From positions 124,001 through 188,000 of the forward strand of contig NZ_JAEQNC010000004.1 in NCBI RefSeq assembly GCF_016722925.1: a stretch of 64,000 nt of DNA. The letters run 5' to 3'. Source of the DNA: Phytoamicus setariae (GTDB lineage: Bacteria; Pseudomonadota; Alphaproteobacteria; Rhizobiales; Rhizobiaceae). The notes under the pieces are model-generated. The model did no database searches. It worked only from the letters and a program-made list of their open reading frames with translations, and had not been told where the DNA came from. The translations under genes were made by a program, and so were the position numbers. The number at the start of each line of letters is the position of its first letter. Position 1 is the first letter of the stretch. Of the stretch, positions 51,555-60,848 are shown piece after piece.

Positions 51555-52448
51555 ATGATGCACCATGAAGAACTCGGACACTTGATTGCACGATACGCTA
51601 TCGAAGATGGCATTCATGCAACGGCAGTGCCGCGCTTGTCGGCGGTACGCATTTCAAAGCCCACGGATCCAGTGCACAGCGTGCACAAGGCTGCCATCTG
51701 CATTGCCGCTCAGGGTCGCAAGCAGGTGATCCTCGGCCAGGAGGTGTTCGAGTATGGACCCGGCCGCCATATGCTGGTCTCGGTTGACCTGCCGGTGATC
51801 GGGCAAGTGATCGGGGCCACGGAAACAGAACCTTACCTTGCCGTGCGCCTCGATCTCGACCTCGATCTGTGCGCGGACCTGTTGATGCGCGTTTCCCCGC
51901 CATCGGGGGAGACTGGTCGCGGCCTGGTCATCAGCGATACACCACGCGAACTCGTCGAGGCGGCGATCCGCCTGATGCGCCTGCAGGAAACGCCGGAGGA
52001 TATTGACGAACTTGCTCCCTTGATCGAGCGAGAGATGATGTACCGACTTCTCAAGGGCGAACAGGGCGCGTTCATTCGCCGGATGCTAGAGCCGGAAAAC
52101 CGCAACCGCAATATCGGTCGCGCCATCAGCTGGATCAAGGAGAACTACAACAGGTCGTTCAAGGTCGAGGACGTGGCGTCGCTATCGGGCATGAGCCCGT
52201 CCTCGCTCCATCAGCATTTCCGCGAGGCGACCGCGATGAGCCCGTTGCAGTATCAGAAGCAGTTGCGGCTTCAGGAAGCACGCCGGCTGATCTTCAGCCA
52301 CTCGTTTGATGCAGCCAGCGCCGGCCACAGCGTGGGTTACGACAGTCCTTCGCAGTTCAGCCGCGAATACAAGCGCCTGTTCGGCGCACCCCCGCAACGC
52401 GATATCGACCGGCTGCGTTCAGAGCCACAGCGCTATGCGGAGGCATGA
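51555..52448 (+). CDS. AraC-family transcriptional regulator
   Basis: About 297 residues from the ATG at 51555 (an upstream start at 51495 adds 20). N-terminal AraC_N-type ligand domain (AAICIAAQGRKQVILGQEVF; MLVSVDLPVIGQVIGATETE). C-terminal double helix-turn-helix: FKVEDVASLSGMSPSSLHQH and SAGHSVGYDSPSQFSREYKR. In this group many proteins control neighbouring oxidoreductase or transporter genes; here it lies between two toxin-antitoxin modules and an Atu4866 gene, so no target is evident. Confidence 0.9.
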   Translation: MMHHEELGHLIARYAIEDGIHATAVPRLSAVRISKPTDPVHSVHKAAICIAAQGRKQVILGQEVFEYGPGRHMLVSVDLPVIGQVIGATETEPYLAVRLDLDLDLCADLLMRVSPPSGETGRGLVISDTPRELVEAAIRLMRLQETPEDIDELAPLIEREMMYRLLKGEQGAFIRRMLEPENRNRNIGRAISWIKENYNRSFKVEDVASLSGMSPSSLHQHFREATAMSPLQYQKQLRLQEARRLIFSHSFDAASAGHSVGYDSPSQFSREYKRLFGAPPQRDIDRLRSEPQRYAEA

Positions 52449-52511
52449 TGGCGCATGTGAATGTCGGGTAATTTTGCTGCTACGCCGGATCGGATGAATC
52501 CGGCCCGCTTT

Positions 52512-52901
52512 TCAGAATTCCCGCAAGCCGAGGTGCTCAACCATCGGCTGGAAATCACGGTCTCGATGTAGCAATTGATGATTGTTCTCGATGCAGTACG
52601 TTCCGATGATGATGTCCGGGAATTTGCGGACCGTAATGCCTAGCCTGCGTAGTCGCCGATAGTTTTCGGCGGCCTTCCGAGCGATCTCCATGTCGAGCAT
52701 CGATTCCTGCACGAATAATAGCAACTCGCGAACCAGGCGCTCGGCATGCGCATCACTACTTGCGCCTCTGAGCACCTCGAACAAAACAATATCGCCAACC
52801 ACGACGCCATCCAGGGATCGCAGTCGGCGGAGCTTGGAAGTCTGTGTGTTTTCAACCTTGTTGAACAAATCGATCCAGACTGACGAATCGACGAAAATCA
52901 T
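52512..52901 (-). CDS. vapC: VapC-type PIN-domain toxin
   Basis: A 129-residue PIN nuclease. Acidic active-site residues are visible: Asp5 in MIFVDSSVWIDLFN, Glu in GDIVLFEVLRGASS, and Asp near 96 in VRKFPDIIIGTYC followed by LLHRDRDFQPM. Such toxins cut tRNA or rRNA. Its ATG overlaps the vapB stop by 4 bases. Confidence 0.92.
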   Translation of the reverse strand: MIFVDSSVWIDLFNKVENTQTSKLRRLRSLDGVVVGDIVLFEVLRGASSDAHAERLVRELLLFVQESMLDMEIARKAAENYRRLRRLGITVRKFPDIIIGTYCIENNHQLLHRDRDFQPMVEHLGLREF

Positions 52902-53110
52902 TTCGCGTCAAGCGATGGAAAGCCAAGCCGCATCTCTTCGAGGTCGCCTTCCCATCCGATGCCCCAGAGTTCGTCAAGAGCCTTTCTCCTGCGCCGTTGC
53001 AAGACCATTGCCTTGAGCGCTTCTTCGACGACGGCTTTCTTGGTCTTCAAGTCTGAAAGCTCGATTGCTTCTTCGAGCAAGGCTTCATCAATGTCGATAT
53101 TGGTGCGCAC
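52898..53110 (-). CDS. vapB: VapB-type antitoxin
   Basis: A 70-residue antitoxin starting with GTG at 53110 (MRTNIDIDEALLEEAIELSD). A ribbon-helix-helix-like or VapB N-terminus (LKTKKAVVEEALKAMVLQRR) and a C-terminal region (ALDELWGIGWEGDLEEMRLG) that should bind VapC. GGAGGG lies seven bases before the start and abuts the operator palindrome upstream. Autorepression by VapBC is the family rule. Confidence 0.9.
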   Translation of the reverse strand: MRTNIDIDEALLEEAIELSDLKTKKAVVEEALKAMVLQRRRRKALDELWGIGWEGDLEEMRLGFPSLDAK

Positions 53111-53119
53111 GGGTGCCCT

Positions 53120-53155
53120 CCAATGTGTATGAATTCAAGAAATCATACACATTGG
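53120..53155 (-). promoter_or_regulatory. vapBC operator palindrome
   Basis: A perfect 13-base inverted repeat (CCAATGTGTATGA / TCATACACATTGG, arms 53120-53132 and 53143-53155) with a 10-base spacer lies directly before the vapB ribosome site. Placed where a VapBC complex would block transcription. Confidence 0.75.
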
Positions 53156-53171
53156 ATCACCGCAGCTCAAG

Positions 53172-54485
53172 TTACAAAGCAATCCCACGCTTGACTGCCT
53201 TGCCCGCCACATAGGTCTCGGCAATGGTGCGGTCGTCGCCCATCGTCTGCATCAGGAACAGTTCCTCGGCCAATGTCTTGACCACTTCCATCTTCAGGGC
53301 GGTTGCCGGTGTCGCGCGGCTGTTGAGTACCACCACGTCCGCATCCGACCCCACGTCGAGCGTGCCGATCTTGCCGGCAAGTCCCAGCGCCTCGGCGTTG
53401 CCGAGCGTCATCCGGTAGAAGCTTTCGAGCGGCGTCATCCGCTCCCCCTGCAATTGCAGAACCTTGTAGCCTTCATCGAGCGTGCGCAGCATCGAATAGG
53501 ACGTCCCGCCACCGATGTCGGTCGCCACGGCCACACGCACCGCTTTATCGCGCTTGCTGAGGCGCTTGAGCCCGAACAGGCCGGAGCCGAGGAAGAGGTT
53601 CGACGTCGGGCAGAACACCGCCACCGAGCCGCTCTCGCTCATTGCATCCGCTTCCCGGTCCGACAGGTGGATGCAATGGCCGAACAGGCTCTTCGGTCCG
53701 AGCAGGCCGTAATGCGCATAGACGTCGGTATAGTCCTTGGCCTGCGGGTAGAGTTCGCAGGTGAAGTCGATCTCCGCATGGTTCTCCGACAAATGCGTCT
53801 GCACATGCAGATGCGGAAATTCCTGGGCCAGAGCACCGGCCATCTCCATCTGCTCGGGCGACGAGGTGATCGCAAAACGCGGCGTGATTACTACATGATT
53901 GCGCCCCTTGCCGTGCCAGTCTGATATCACCTGCTTGGTATCGTCATAACCCGATTGCGGCGTGTCGCGCAGCGCTTCGGGCGCGTTGCGGTCCATCATC
54001 ACCTTGCCACCGAGCATCAGCATGTTGCGCCGCTGGGCTTCAGCGAAGAACATGTCGGCGGAAACCTTGTGGACCGAGCAATAGGCGACCGCGGTCGTCG
54101 TGCCATGGCGGATCAGCTCGTCGAAGAATTTGACTGCAATGCGGGCCGAATGATCGGCATCGGCAAACCGCTGCTCCTCGACGAAGGTGTAGGTGTTGAG
54201 CCATTCCAGCAGGCTGCCGGCATAGGATCCCACTACCTGCATCTGCGGAAAATGCAGATGCGTATCGATGAAACCCGGCATGATCAGGTTCGGCCGATGG
54301 TCGATGATTTCAGTAACGGCACCGACAGTGGCCTGAACGTCGGAGAACTCGCCGATGCCGGCAACGATGCCATTCTCGATCAGCAGCCCGCCATCCTCGA
54401 TATAGAGGTAGCTACCGCTGTCGCTCAGGCCTTCGGGCTCCCGCTTGAAGGACAACAGGCGGCCACGAAGCAGTTTGCTGGTCAT
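53172..54485 (-). CDS. guaD: guanine deaminase
   Basis: A 437-residue zinc amidohydrolase that turns guanine into xanthine. Signatures are [63 protein letters not shown] and VATDIGGGTSYSML. It overlaps puuD by 4 bases at its start. In the same purine catabolism operon as puuD and xdhC (order of transcription: xdhC, puuD, guaD). The VapBC operator lies just behind its stop. Confidence 0.96.
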   Translation of the reverse strand: MTSKLLRGRLLSFKREPEGLSDSGSYLYIEDGGLLIENGIVAGIGEFSDVQATVGAVTEIIDHRPNLIMPGFIDTHLHFPQMQVVGSYAGSLLEWLNTYTFVEEQRFADADHSARIAVKFFDELIRHGTTTAVAYCSVHKVSADMFFAEAQRRNMLMLGGKVMMDRNAPEALRDTPQSGYDDTKQVISDWHGKGRNHVVITPRFAITSSPEQMEMAGALAQEFPHLHVQTHLSENHAEIDFTCELYPQAKDYTDVYAHYGLLGPKSLFGHCIHLSDREADAMSESGSVAVFCPTSNLFLGSGLFGLKRLSKRDKAVRVAVATDIGGGTSYSMLRTLDEGYKVLQLQGERMTPLESFYRMTLGNAEALGLAGKIGTLDVGSDADVVVLNSRATPATALKMEVVKTLAEELFLMQTMGDDRTIAETYVAGKAVKRGIAL

Positions 54486-55723
54486 TGTATGGTCTTCCCG
54501 CTGATCGCGCTTTCATACCAAGCGGCCAGCAGCTTGCGCTCGGCCGTGGTCATTTCGGTGACGTTGCCGGGCGGCATGGCATGGCTGCGGCCCGCCTGCA
54601 GATAGATGTCACGCGCATGCATTGCAATGGCCACGTCGTTGTCGAGAACCACGCCCTTGGGCGGCAGCACGATACCTTCCCACACCGGCTCGGCTGCATG
54701 GCACATCGAACAGCGCCCGGCGACTGCCTCTGCTGCCTTTGCAAAATGCGTATCGTCGCGGAAGCGCTCGAAGCCCGGAGCAAGTTGCGACGTTTCGGTT
54801 TCGCCGGTCAGCACCTTGGGCGCGGTCGACAGCCACATGATCGCAATGAACAGCAAAGCGGTCAACAGCCAGGTCCAGTGCGGTTCACCCTTGCGGGCAT
54901 GCACGGTGTTGAACCAGTGCCGGATCGTCACGCCCATCAGGAACACGAGGCCGGCGATGATCCAGTTGAACTGGGTCGCAAATGCCATCGGGTAATGGTT
55001 CGACAGCATGAAGAAGATGACCGGCAGCGTCAGGTAGTTGTTGTGCAGCGAGCGCTGCTTGGCGATCACACCATATTTAGGGTCTGGCGTACGGCCGGCG
55101 ATCAGATCGGCGACGACGATCTTCTGGTTCGGAATGATGATGAAGAACACGTTGGCCGACATGATCGTGGCGGTGAAGGCGCCCAGATGCAGGAACGCGG
55201 CGCGGCCAGTGAAGATCTGCGTATAGCCCCAGGCCATGATGACCAGCAGCACGAACAGGATTGCCATCAGGCCCCAGGTGTTCTTGCCGAGAGGGGATTT
55301 GCACAGCAGGTCATAACAGATCCAGCCGATGGAGAGCGAGGCCATCGAGATCAGGATAGCCACCGGCACCGACACATCGAGCAGATGCCGGTCGATCAGG
55401 AAAAGATCGGCGCCGCCATAATAGACCACCGCCAGCATCGCAAAGCCGGAAAGCCAGGTGACATAGCTCTCCCACTTGAACCAGGTGAGATGCTCGGGCA
55501 TCTGGGCCGGCGCGACGAGATACTTCTGGATATGATAGAAGCCACCGCCATGCACCTGCCACTCCTCGCCATAAGCGCCGACAGGCAGCCCTGGCCGCTT
55601 GACCAGCCCCAGATCAAGCGCGATGAAATAGAAGGACGAGCCGATCCAGGCGATGGCGGTAATCACATGCAGCCAGCGGACGGCAAAAGAGAGCCATTCC
55701 CAGGCTATGGCGTAGTCATACAT
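54482..55723 (-). CDS. puuD: PuuD-type urate oxidase with C-terminal cytochrome c
   Basis: A 413-residue membrane protein with about eight helices, beginning WEWLSFAVRWLHVITAIAWI, and a C-terminal heme c domain (RCSMCHAAEPVW). PuuD proteins oxidise urate to 5-hydroxyisourate and pass electrons to cytochrome c; they replace soluble uricase in many proteobacteria. Conserved His/Trp segments such as HGGGFYHIQKYLVAP and SLHNNYLTLPVIFFMLSNHY are visible. It overlaps guaD by 4 bases and lies 65 bases behind xdhC. Confidence 0.94.
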   Translation of the reverse strand: MYDYAIAWEWLSFAVRWLHVITAIAWIGSSFYFIALDLGLVKRPGLPVGAYGEEWQVHGGGFYHIQKYLVAPAQMPEHLTWFKWESYVTWLSGFAMLAVVYYGGADLFLIDRHLLDVSVPVAILISMASLSIGWICYDLLCKSPLGKNTWGLMAILFVLLVIMAWGYTQIFTGRAAFLHLGAFTATIMSANVFFIIIPNQKIVVADLIAGRTPDPKYGVIAKQRSLHNNYLTLPVIFFMLSNHYPMAFATQFNWIIAGLVFLMGVTIRHWFNTVHARKGEPHWTWLLTALLFIAIMWLSTAPKVLTGETETSQLAPGFERFRDDTHFAKAAEAVAGRCSMCHAAEPVWEGIVLPPKGVVLDNDVAIAMHARDIYLQAGRSHAMPPGNVTEMTTAERKLLAAWYESAISGKTIQ

Positions 55724-55788
55724 TCAGGTCCCCGTCGTGTTTTTTAGCTGAAGAATCATGATCACATTTTGAGAGGCAGCGCAAAGGG

Positions 55789-56574
55789 TCAAAGCAGGAC
55801 GGTCAGAAGTTCGGCGGCCACCAACGCGGCAATGACCTCCGGCCGCTTGTCCTTGACCGCCGTCCCGCCGATTGGCAGGATCAGGCTTTCGGTCATTTTG
55901 CGGTCCAGCTCGGCATCTTCCAGCCAACTCGCGAATACGCCGCGCTTGGTTTTCGATCCGATCATGCCGACATAGGTAAGGTCGGATCGCTTCAAGGCTT
56001 CCGCCCCGATCAGGAAATCGAGCGCATGATCGTGCGTTGCGATCACCACCGCACCACCGGCCCGGATATCGCCGACCGCCGATTCCGGCATCGCTTCCAG
56101 CCGGCGGGGTACATCGGCAAGCAGCAGGTCAAGTTCATCGCGCCGCGTCTCGATGACGGTGACCTTGAACGGGAGTGGCTTCAGCGCAATCGCCAGCGCT
56201 CGTCCGACATGGCCGGCTCCGAAGATGAACACATCGGGATAATCTCCCGCCTCGCGCGCAAGCCGAGCCTTCAATGCATCTATGGCCTGCGGCCCTGCTC
56301 GCTTGAGCGCAAGCTCCACTCGCCCCCCGCAGCATTGGCCGGTTTCCGGTCCGAGTGTCACATCCAGCGTGGCCTCATTGCGGCCGCTGGTGACCATGTC
56401 GCGGGCAAGATCGATGGCCTCGAATTCCATGTGCCCGCCGCCGATGGTGCCCCAGATATGATCTGCGGAGACGAGCATGAAGGCGCCGGTTTCACGCGGG
56501 GTGGAGCCACGCGTGCGGGTGACCTCGATCACGACTTTTTCGCCGGGGTTGGCGAGGAATTCATCGAGAGTCAT
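55789..56574 (-). CDS. xdhC: xanthine dehydrogenase accessory protein
   Basis: About 261 residues from the ATG at 56574 (an ATG at 56589 adds five). XdhC inserts sulfurated molybdenum cofactor into xanthine dehydrogenase. Features: GSTPRETGAFMLVSADHIWG, TIGGGHMEFEAID, PETGQCCGGRVELAL with the paired Cys, a Rossmann segment VFIFGAGHVGRALAIALKPL, and YVGMIGSKTKRG. It heads the operon xdhC-puuD-guaD and is separated from xdhB by 250 bases containing RIME copies. Confidence 0.95.
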   Translation of the reverse strand: MTLDEFLANPGEKVVIEVTRTRGSTPRETGAFMLVSADHIWGTIGGGHMEFEAIDLARDMVTSGRNEATLDVTLGPETGQCCGGRVELALKRAGPQAIDALKARLAREAGDYPDVFIFGAGHVGRALAIALKPLPFKVTVIETRRDELDLLLADVPRRLEAMPESAVGDIRAGGAVVIATHDHALDFLIGAEALKRSDLTYVGMIGSKTKRGVFASWLEDAELDRKMTESLILPIGGTAVKDKRPEVIAALVAAELLTVLL

Positions 56575-56625
56575 GGGATAGCATCCCATGCATATGTTTC
56601 AGCACAAGCTTTTGTTTCAGCCATT

Positions 56626-56802
56626 CCCTCATCCGGCCCTTCGGGCCACCTTCTCCCCGCTGGGGAGAAGAAAGAACATGGAGCTCTGCCCCGAGACAAC
56701 TTCAGCCGCTCAAATGCGGAGATGTACTGAAAGTGCAGCATGAGCGGCAAATTCCCTCTTCTCCCCAGCGGGGAGAAGGTGGCCCTAGGGGCCGGATGAG
56801 GG
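56626..56802. repeat. pair of inverted RIME-like repeats
   Basis: Two copies of a 45-base element, at 56626-56670 and 56758-56802, in opposite orientation and matching except for about two positions. Each contains the palindrome TTCTCCCC-GC-TGGGGAGAA (loop written loosely) and GGCC-rich ends. Such copies are the Rhizobium-specific intergenic mosaic element type. Together they can fold into one long hairpin of about 177 bases between xdhB and xdhC and may separate the two units. Confidence 0.75.
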
Positions 56803-56841
56803 GGCTGGATGAAAACCATCATTTAATAGGTCACACGAAAT

Positions 56842-59178
56842 TCAAGTCGCCTGCAGCCGCTCAACCGCCATCAGCACGCGTTCCGGCGTCGCCGGCGCGT
56901 CGAGCTTCGGGCAGACCTTGTAGTCGGCAACCGAAGCCACCGCCATGGAAAGCGCTTCCAGCACCGAAACCCCGAGCATGAAGGGCGGTTCACCGACGGC
57001 CTTGGAACGACCGATCGTCAACTCCTTGTTTACCGACCACTCCGCCAGTTTGACGTTGAAGATGCGCGGCCGGTCGGATGCCAGCGGGATCTTGTAGGTC
57101 GACGGCGCGTGCGTCCGCAGACGCCCCTTGTCGTCCCACCACAGCTCTTCCGTGGTCAGCCAGCCAGCCCCCTGGACGAAGGCACCTTCCACCTGGCCCT
57201 TGTCGATTGCCGGATTGAGCGACCTGCCCACGTCATGCAGGATGTCCGTCCGCTCGATCTGGTATTCGCCGGTCAGCGTATCGATCGAGACCTCCGATAC
57301 GGACGCACCGTAGGCGTAGTAGAGGAACGGCCTGCCTGTGCCCCTTGCGCGATCCCAATGGATCTTCGGCGTCTTGTAGAAGCCTGCCGCCGACAGGTGC
57401 ACGCGTGCCATGTAGGCCTGCTTGATGAAATGCGGGAACGGGATCTCCTCGTCGCCGACCCTTACCCGGTTGGGCAGGAAGGCGATTTCGGCCACTGGCA
57501 CGCCCCAGCGCTCGGCGGCAAAGGCATAAAGCCGCTCCTTGAGCTGGCGCGCCGCATCGTAGGCCGCCATACCGTTGAGATCCGAGCCGGACGAAGCAGC
57601 CGTTGCCGAAGTGTTCGGCACCTTTGTGGTGGTCGTCGCAGTAATCTTGACGCGTTCGATATCCACCTGGAACTCATCGGCCAGCACCTGCGCCACCTTG
57701 GTATAGAGCCCCTGCCCCATCTCCGTGCCGCCATGGTTCAGGTGGATCGAGCCGTCCTGATAGATATGCACCAGCGCGCCCGCCTGGTTGAATGGCGTGA
57801 ACGTAAAGGAAATACCGAACTTCACCGGCGTCAGTGCAATACCCTTGCGGATCACCCGTGAGGTCTTGTTGAACGCGATGATCGCTTTGCGCCGTGCCTG
57901 ATAGTCGGAACTTTCCTCCAGTTCGGACACGATGCGGTGGATGATGTTGTCCTCGACCTTCTGGTGGTACGGCGTCAGGCAGCGCTCGTCGCCTTCGATG
58001 GCATAGAAGTTTCGCTTGCGGATTTCGAGTGGATCGAGCCGAAGCGCGTAGGCGATCTCCTCGATGATGCGCTCGCCGCCAACCAGCCCCTGCGGGCCGC
58101 CAAAGCCGCGAAACGCGGTGTTGGAGACCGTATTGGTCTTGATCGGCTCGGATGTCAGCAGCACGTCGGGATAGTAGTAGGCGTTGTCGGCGTGGAACAG
58201 CGCACGGTCGGTGACCGGCCCGGAAAGATCAGAGGAAAAGCCGGCCCGCGCCGCATAGTTTGCCTTGACCGCCAGAATATGGCCCTCGTCATCGAAGCCC
58301 GCTTCGTAGTCGACGAGAAAATCATGCCGCTTGCCGGTCATGGTCATGTCTTCGTCCCGGTCGGGTCGGAACTTGATCGCACGGTTCAGCCGCTTGGCCG
58401 CCATCGCGGCAAGTGCGGCGAACTGGCTGCCCTGCGTTTCCTTGCCTCCGAAACCACCGCCCATGCGGCGTGTGTTGACGGTGACCGCATGGACTGGAAT
58501 CTGCAGGATGCTGGCGACCATATGCTGGATTTCGCTGGGATGCTGGGTGGAGGACCAGACAGTGATCTCGTCGTCCTCGCCCGGGATGGCGAGCGCAATA
58601 TGGCTTTCGAGATAGAAATGCTCCTGTCCGCCGACGCGCATCTCACCCTTGATTCGGAGCGGCGCTTTCTTCAACGCCGAAACCGCATCTCCTCGCGAGA
58701 GCGTCAGCGGCTCGGTGACCATTTTGTAGCCCAGCTTCCGCGCGTCGAGAATATCAGTCGCATGCGGCAGGTCGTGATAGGTGAACTTTGCCATGCGCGC
58801 AGCCGCGCGGGCAATTTCACGCGTCTCGGCGACGACCACGAACACCATCTGCCCATGGAACTCGATGCGCTTTTCGGCAAGCAACGGCTCGTCGCCGCGA
58901 TGGTTGGGGCCGATGTCGTTATGGCCGGGAATATCCTTGTGGGTCATAACGAGCACGACGCCCGGCGTCTTCTCGACCTCAGACAGATCGAGCGACAGGA
59001 TATCGGCATGCGCCCGGTCCGACAGCCCTGCCGCCATGTGCAGCGTGCCTTCCGGCACCACCATGTCATCGATGTAGTCCGCCTCGCCACTGACATGCTT
59101 GTGGGCGGAATCATGCCGGAGATCCTTGTGCACGGGTGCGGAAATCTCTTCGGCGAAAACGAAATCGATCTTGTTCAT
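56842..59178 (-). CDS. xdhB: xanthine dehydrogenase molybdopterin subunit
   Basis: A 778-residue catalytic subunit that oxidises hypoxanthine and xanthine to urate. Molybdenum site segments are present: GGQEHFYLESHIALAI, NTRRMGGGFGGKETQGSQFA, TAFRGFGGPQGLVGGERIIE, HLNHGGTEMGQGLYTKVAQV and the catalytic Glu in SKAVGEPPFMLGVSVLEA. It overlaps xdhA by 4 bases (xdhA first). Start at ATG 59178. Confidence 0.96.
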   Translation of the reverse strand: MNKIDFVFAEEISAPVHKDLRHDSAHKHVSGEADYIDDMVVPEGTLHMAAGLSDRAHADILSLDLSEVEKTPGVVLVMTHKDIPGHNDIGPNHRGDEPLLAEKRIEFHGQMVFVVVAETREIARAAARMAKFTYHDLPHATDILDARKLGYKMVTEPLTLSRGDAVSALKKAPLRIKGEMRVGGQEHFYLESHIALAIPGEDDEITVWSSTQHPSEIQHMVASILQIPVHAVTVNTRRMGGGFGGKETQGSQFAALAAMAAKRLNRAIKFRPDRDEDMTMTGKRHDFLVDYEAGFDDEGHILAVKANYAARAGFSSDLSGPVTDRALFHADNAYYYPDVLLTSEPIKTNTVSNTAFRGFGGPQGLVGGERIIEEIAYALRLDPLEIRKRNFYAIEGDERCLTPYHQKVEDNIIHRIVSELEESSDYQARRKAIIAFNKTSRVIRKGIALTPVKFGISFTFTPFNQAGALVHIYQDGSIHLNHGGTEMGQGLYTKVAQVLADEFQVDIERVKITATTTTKVPNTSATAASSGSDLNGMAAYDAARQLKERLYAFAAERWGVPVAEIAFLPNRVRVGDEEIPFPHFIKQAYMARVHLSAAGFYKTPKIHWDRARGTGRPFLYYAYGASVSEVSIDTLTGEYQIERTDILHDVGRSLNPAIDKGQVEGAFVQGAGWLTTEELWWDDKGRLRTHAPSTYKIPLASDRPRIFNVKLAEWSVNKELTIGRSKAVGEPPFMLGVSVLEALSMAVASVADYKVCPKLDAPATPERVLMAVERLQAT

Positions 59179-60659
59179 CGTCCTGCTCCTGCGGCAAAGC
59201 GAACCAGTTCGGCCTCTTGTCCTTGGCTCTCCAGATAGAACCGGGTCAAGAGGTTCCTTGCCGTCAACATGCGATATTCGGCCGTGGCGCGCCAATCGCT
59301 GAGCGGAGTGAAATTTTGGTCGAGCTCGGCGGCCGCGGCCTTGACATTCGCCTCGGTCCAGGCGCGTCCGAGCAGCGCGTTTTCCACACTGGTCGCGCGC
59401 TTGGGAATGCCGGCCATACCGCCATAGGCAAGCCGGATTTCCTCGACTTTCTCATTGTCATCGAGTTTGAGGTAGAAGGCGCCAAGCACTGCGGTAATGT
59501 CCTCGTCACGTCGCTTGGAGATCTTGTAGACCGAGAATCGGACGCCCTCTGGAACCATCGGCACTTTGAGACTATCAACGAATTCATGGCGTTGCCGGTC
59601 CTGCTTGCCGTAGTCGATGAAGAAGTCTTCAAGCGCCAGCTCACGTGCACCTTCTTGCGAGCGTAGGGCCACGCTGGCGCCGAGCGCAATCAGCGCCGGT
59701 GGCGTATCGCCGATGGGCGAGCCGTTGGCGACATTCCCGCCAATCGTACCCATGTTGCGAACCTGCTCGCCGCCGATGCGGGGGAGAAGCTTGCCAAACG
59801 CCGGATGCGTCTTGACGAGTGTCGCCAGTGCATGCGTGTAAGTAACGCCCGCTCCAATCACGATAGCGTCGTCATTCTCGCTGATCGTCTGCAGGGCCTC
59901 CAGATTGTTGATGAAGATGACCGGATTGATCGAGCGAAACTGCTTTGTCACCCAGAGCCCGACATCTGTCGATCCGGCGACAACTGTCGCATGCGGATGG
60001 GCGCCAAGGATTTCGGCAAGATCGCTGATGGTGGCCGGCACGTAGAGTTCATCGCCTTCATGCGACACCTGAACGGTGCCGTCGCGGGCAATGTCTGCGA
60101 GCCGTGTTTGTACGTCCCGCCGCGTCGCCTCGATCGGATCGAAAACGTCGGCGGGCCGAATGCGCGCCGCCATCTCGGCTGCCTTGACGATCGGCTCGTA
60201 ACCCGTGCATCGACAGAGATTGCCTTGCAACGCCTGCTCGATCCGCTCGCGGGAGGGATTGCTGTCGGTAAGCCAGAGCCCGTAAAGCGACATGACGAAA
60301 CCCGGCGTGCAGAAACCGCATTGCGAGCCATGACAGTCAACCATCGCCTGCTGCACGGGATGCAGCAAACCGTCCTTGCCCTTGAGATGCTCGACCGTCA
60401 CCACATGCGTTCCATGCAGCGACCCCATGAAACGAATGCAACTGTTGACCGACTCGTAGACGAGCAAACCGCAGACAAGCCGCCCGATCAGCACCGTGCA
60501 CGCGCCGCAATCGCCTTCGGCGCAGCCTTCCTTGGAGCCCGTCAGGCGCCTGTCGAGTCTCAGCCAGTCAAGCAGGGTCTGCCGCGGCGAGATCGCGTCG
60601 AGCGCCACCTCCTCACCGTTGAGGATGAACCTGATTTGTCGACTGTATTGCCCGTTCAT
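59175..60659 (-). CDS. xdhA: xanthine dehydrogenase FeS/FAD subunit
   Basis: A 494-residue subunit. The N-terminal 2Fe-2S domain has Cys46, Cys51, Cys54 (KEGCAEGDCGACTV) and a fourth Cys later, then the second cluster HGSQCGFCTPGFVMSLYGLW with LQGNLCRCTGYEPIVKA. The FAD domain follows (ATVVAGSTDVGLWVTKQFRS, RNMGTIGGNVANGSPIGDTP). First gene of xdhAB. Start at ATG 60659, divergent from glpK. Confidence 0.96.
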   Translation of the reverse strand: MNGQYSRQIRFILNGEEVALDAISPRQTLLDWLRLDRRLTGSKEGCAEGDCGACTVLIGRLVCGLLVYESVNSCIRFMGSLHGTHVVTVEHLKGKDGLLHPVQQAMVDCHGSQCGFCTPGFVMSLYGLWLTDSNPSRERIEQALQGNLCRCTGYEPIVKAAEMAARIRPADVFDPIEATRRDVQTRLADIARDGTVQVSHEGDELYVPATISDLAEILGAHPHATVVAGSTDVGLWVTKQFRSINPVIFINNLEALQTISENDDAIVIGAGVTYTHALATLVKTHPAFGKLLPRIGGEQVRNMGTIGGNVANGSPIGDTPPALIALGASVALRSQEGARELALEDFFIDYGKQDRQRHEFVDSLKVPMVPEGVRFSVYKISKRRDEDITAVLGAFYLKLDDNEKVEEIRLAYGGMAGIPKRATSVENALLGRAWTEANVKAAAAELDQNFTPLSDWRATAEYRMLTARNLLTRFYLESQGQEAELVRFAAGAGR

Positions 60660-60848
60660 GCTGTTCCACTCGTCTATTTGCGTTGCCGATAGCCTGTGCG
60701 CAGATGAGGAAAATCGCAAGGGGGATGTTTACCTTCTGGTCAATAATTGCCGCTTTATTGTGCGAAATGCAGGCGCGCTTATTTTCCTTTGACTTTCGTT
60801 TTAAGTTCATATTGAAAACAGGAAGCTATTGGGGATGGGGAGGATCTT

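Noticed and set aside
54485-55747. A 420-codon plus-strand frame opposite puuD
   Set aside because: His/Gln/Arg-rich shadow of the puuD membrane helices.
57937-59238. A 433-codon plus-strand frame opposite xdhB
   Set aside because: Shadow of xdhB; composition and lack of motifs argue against coding.
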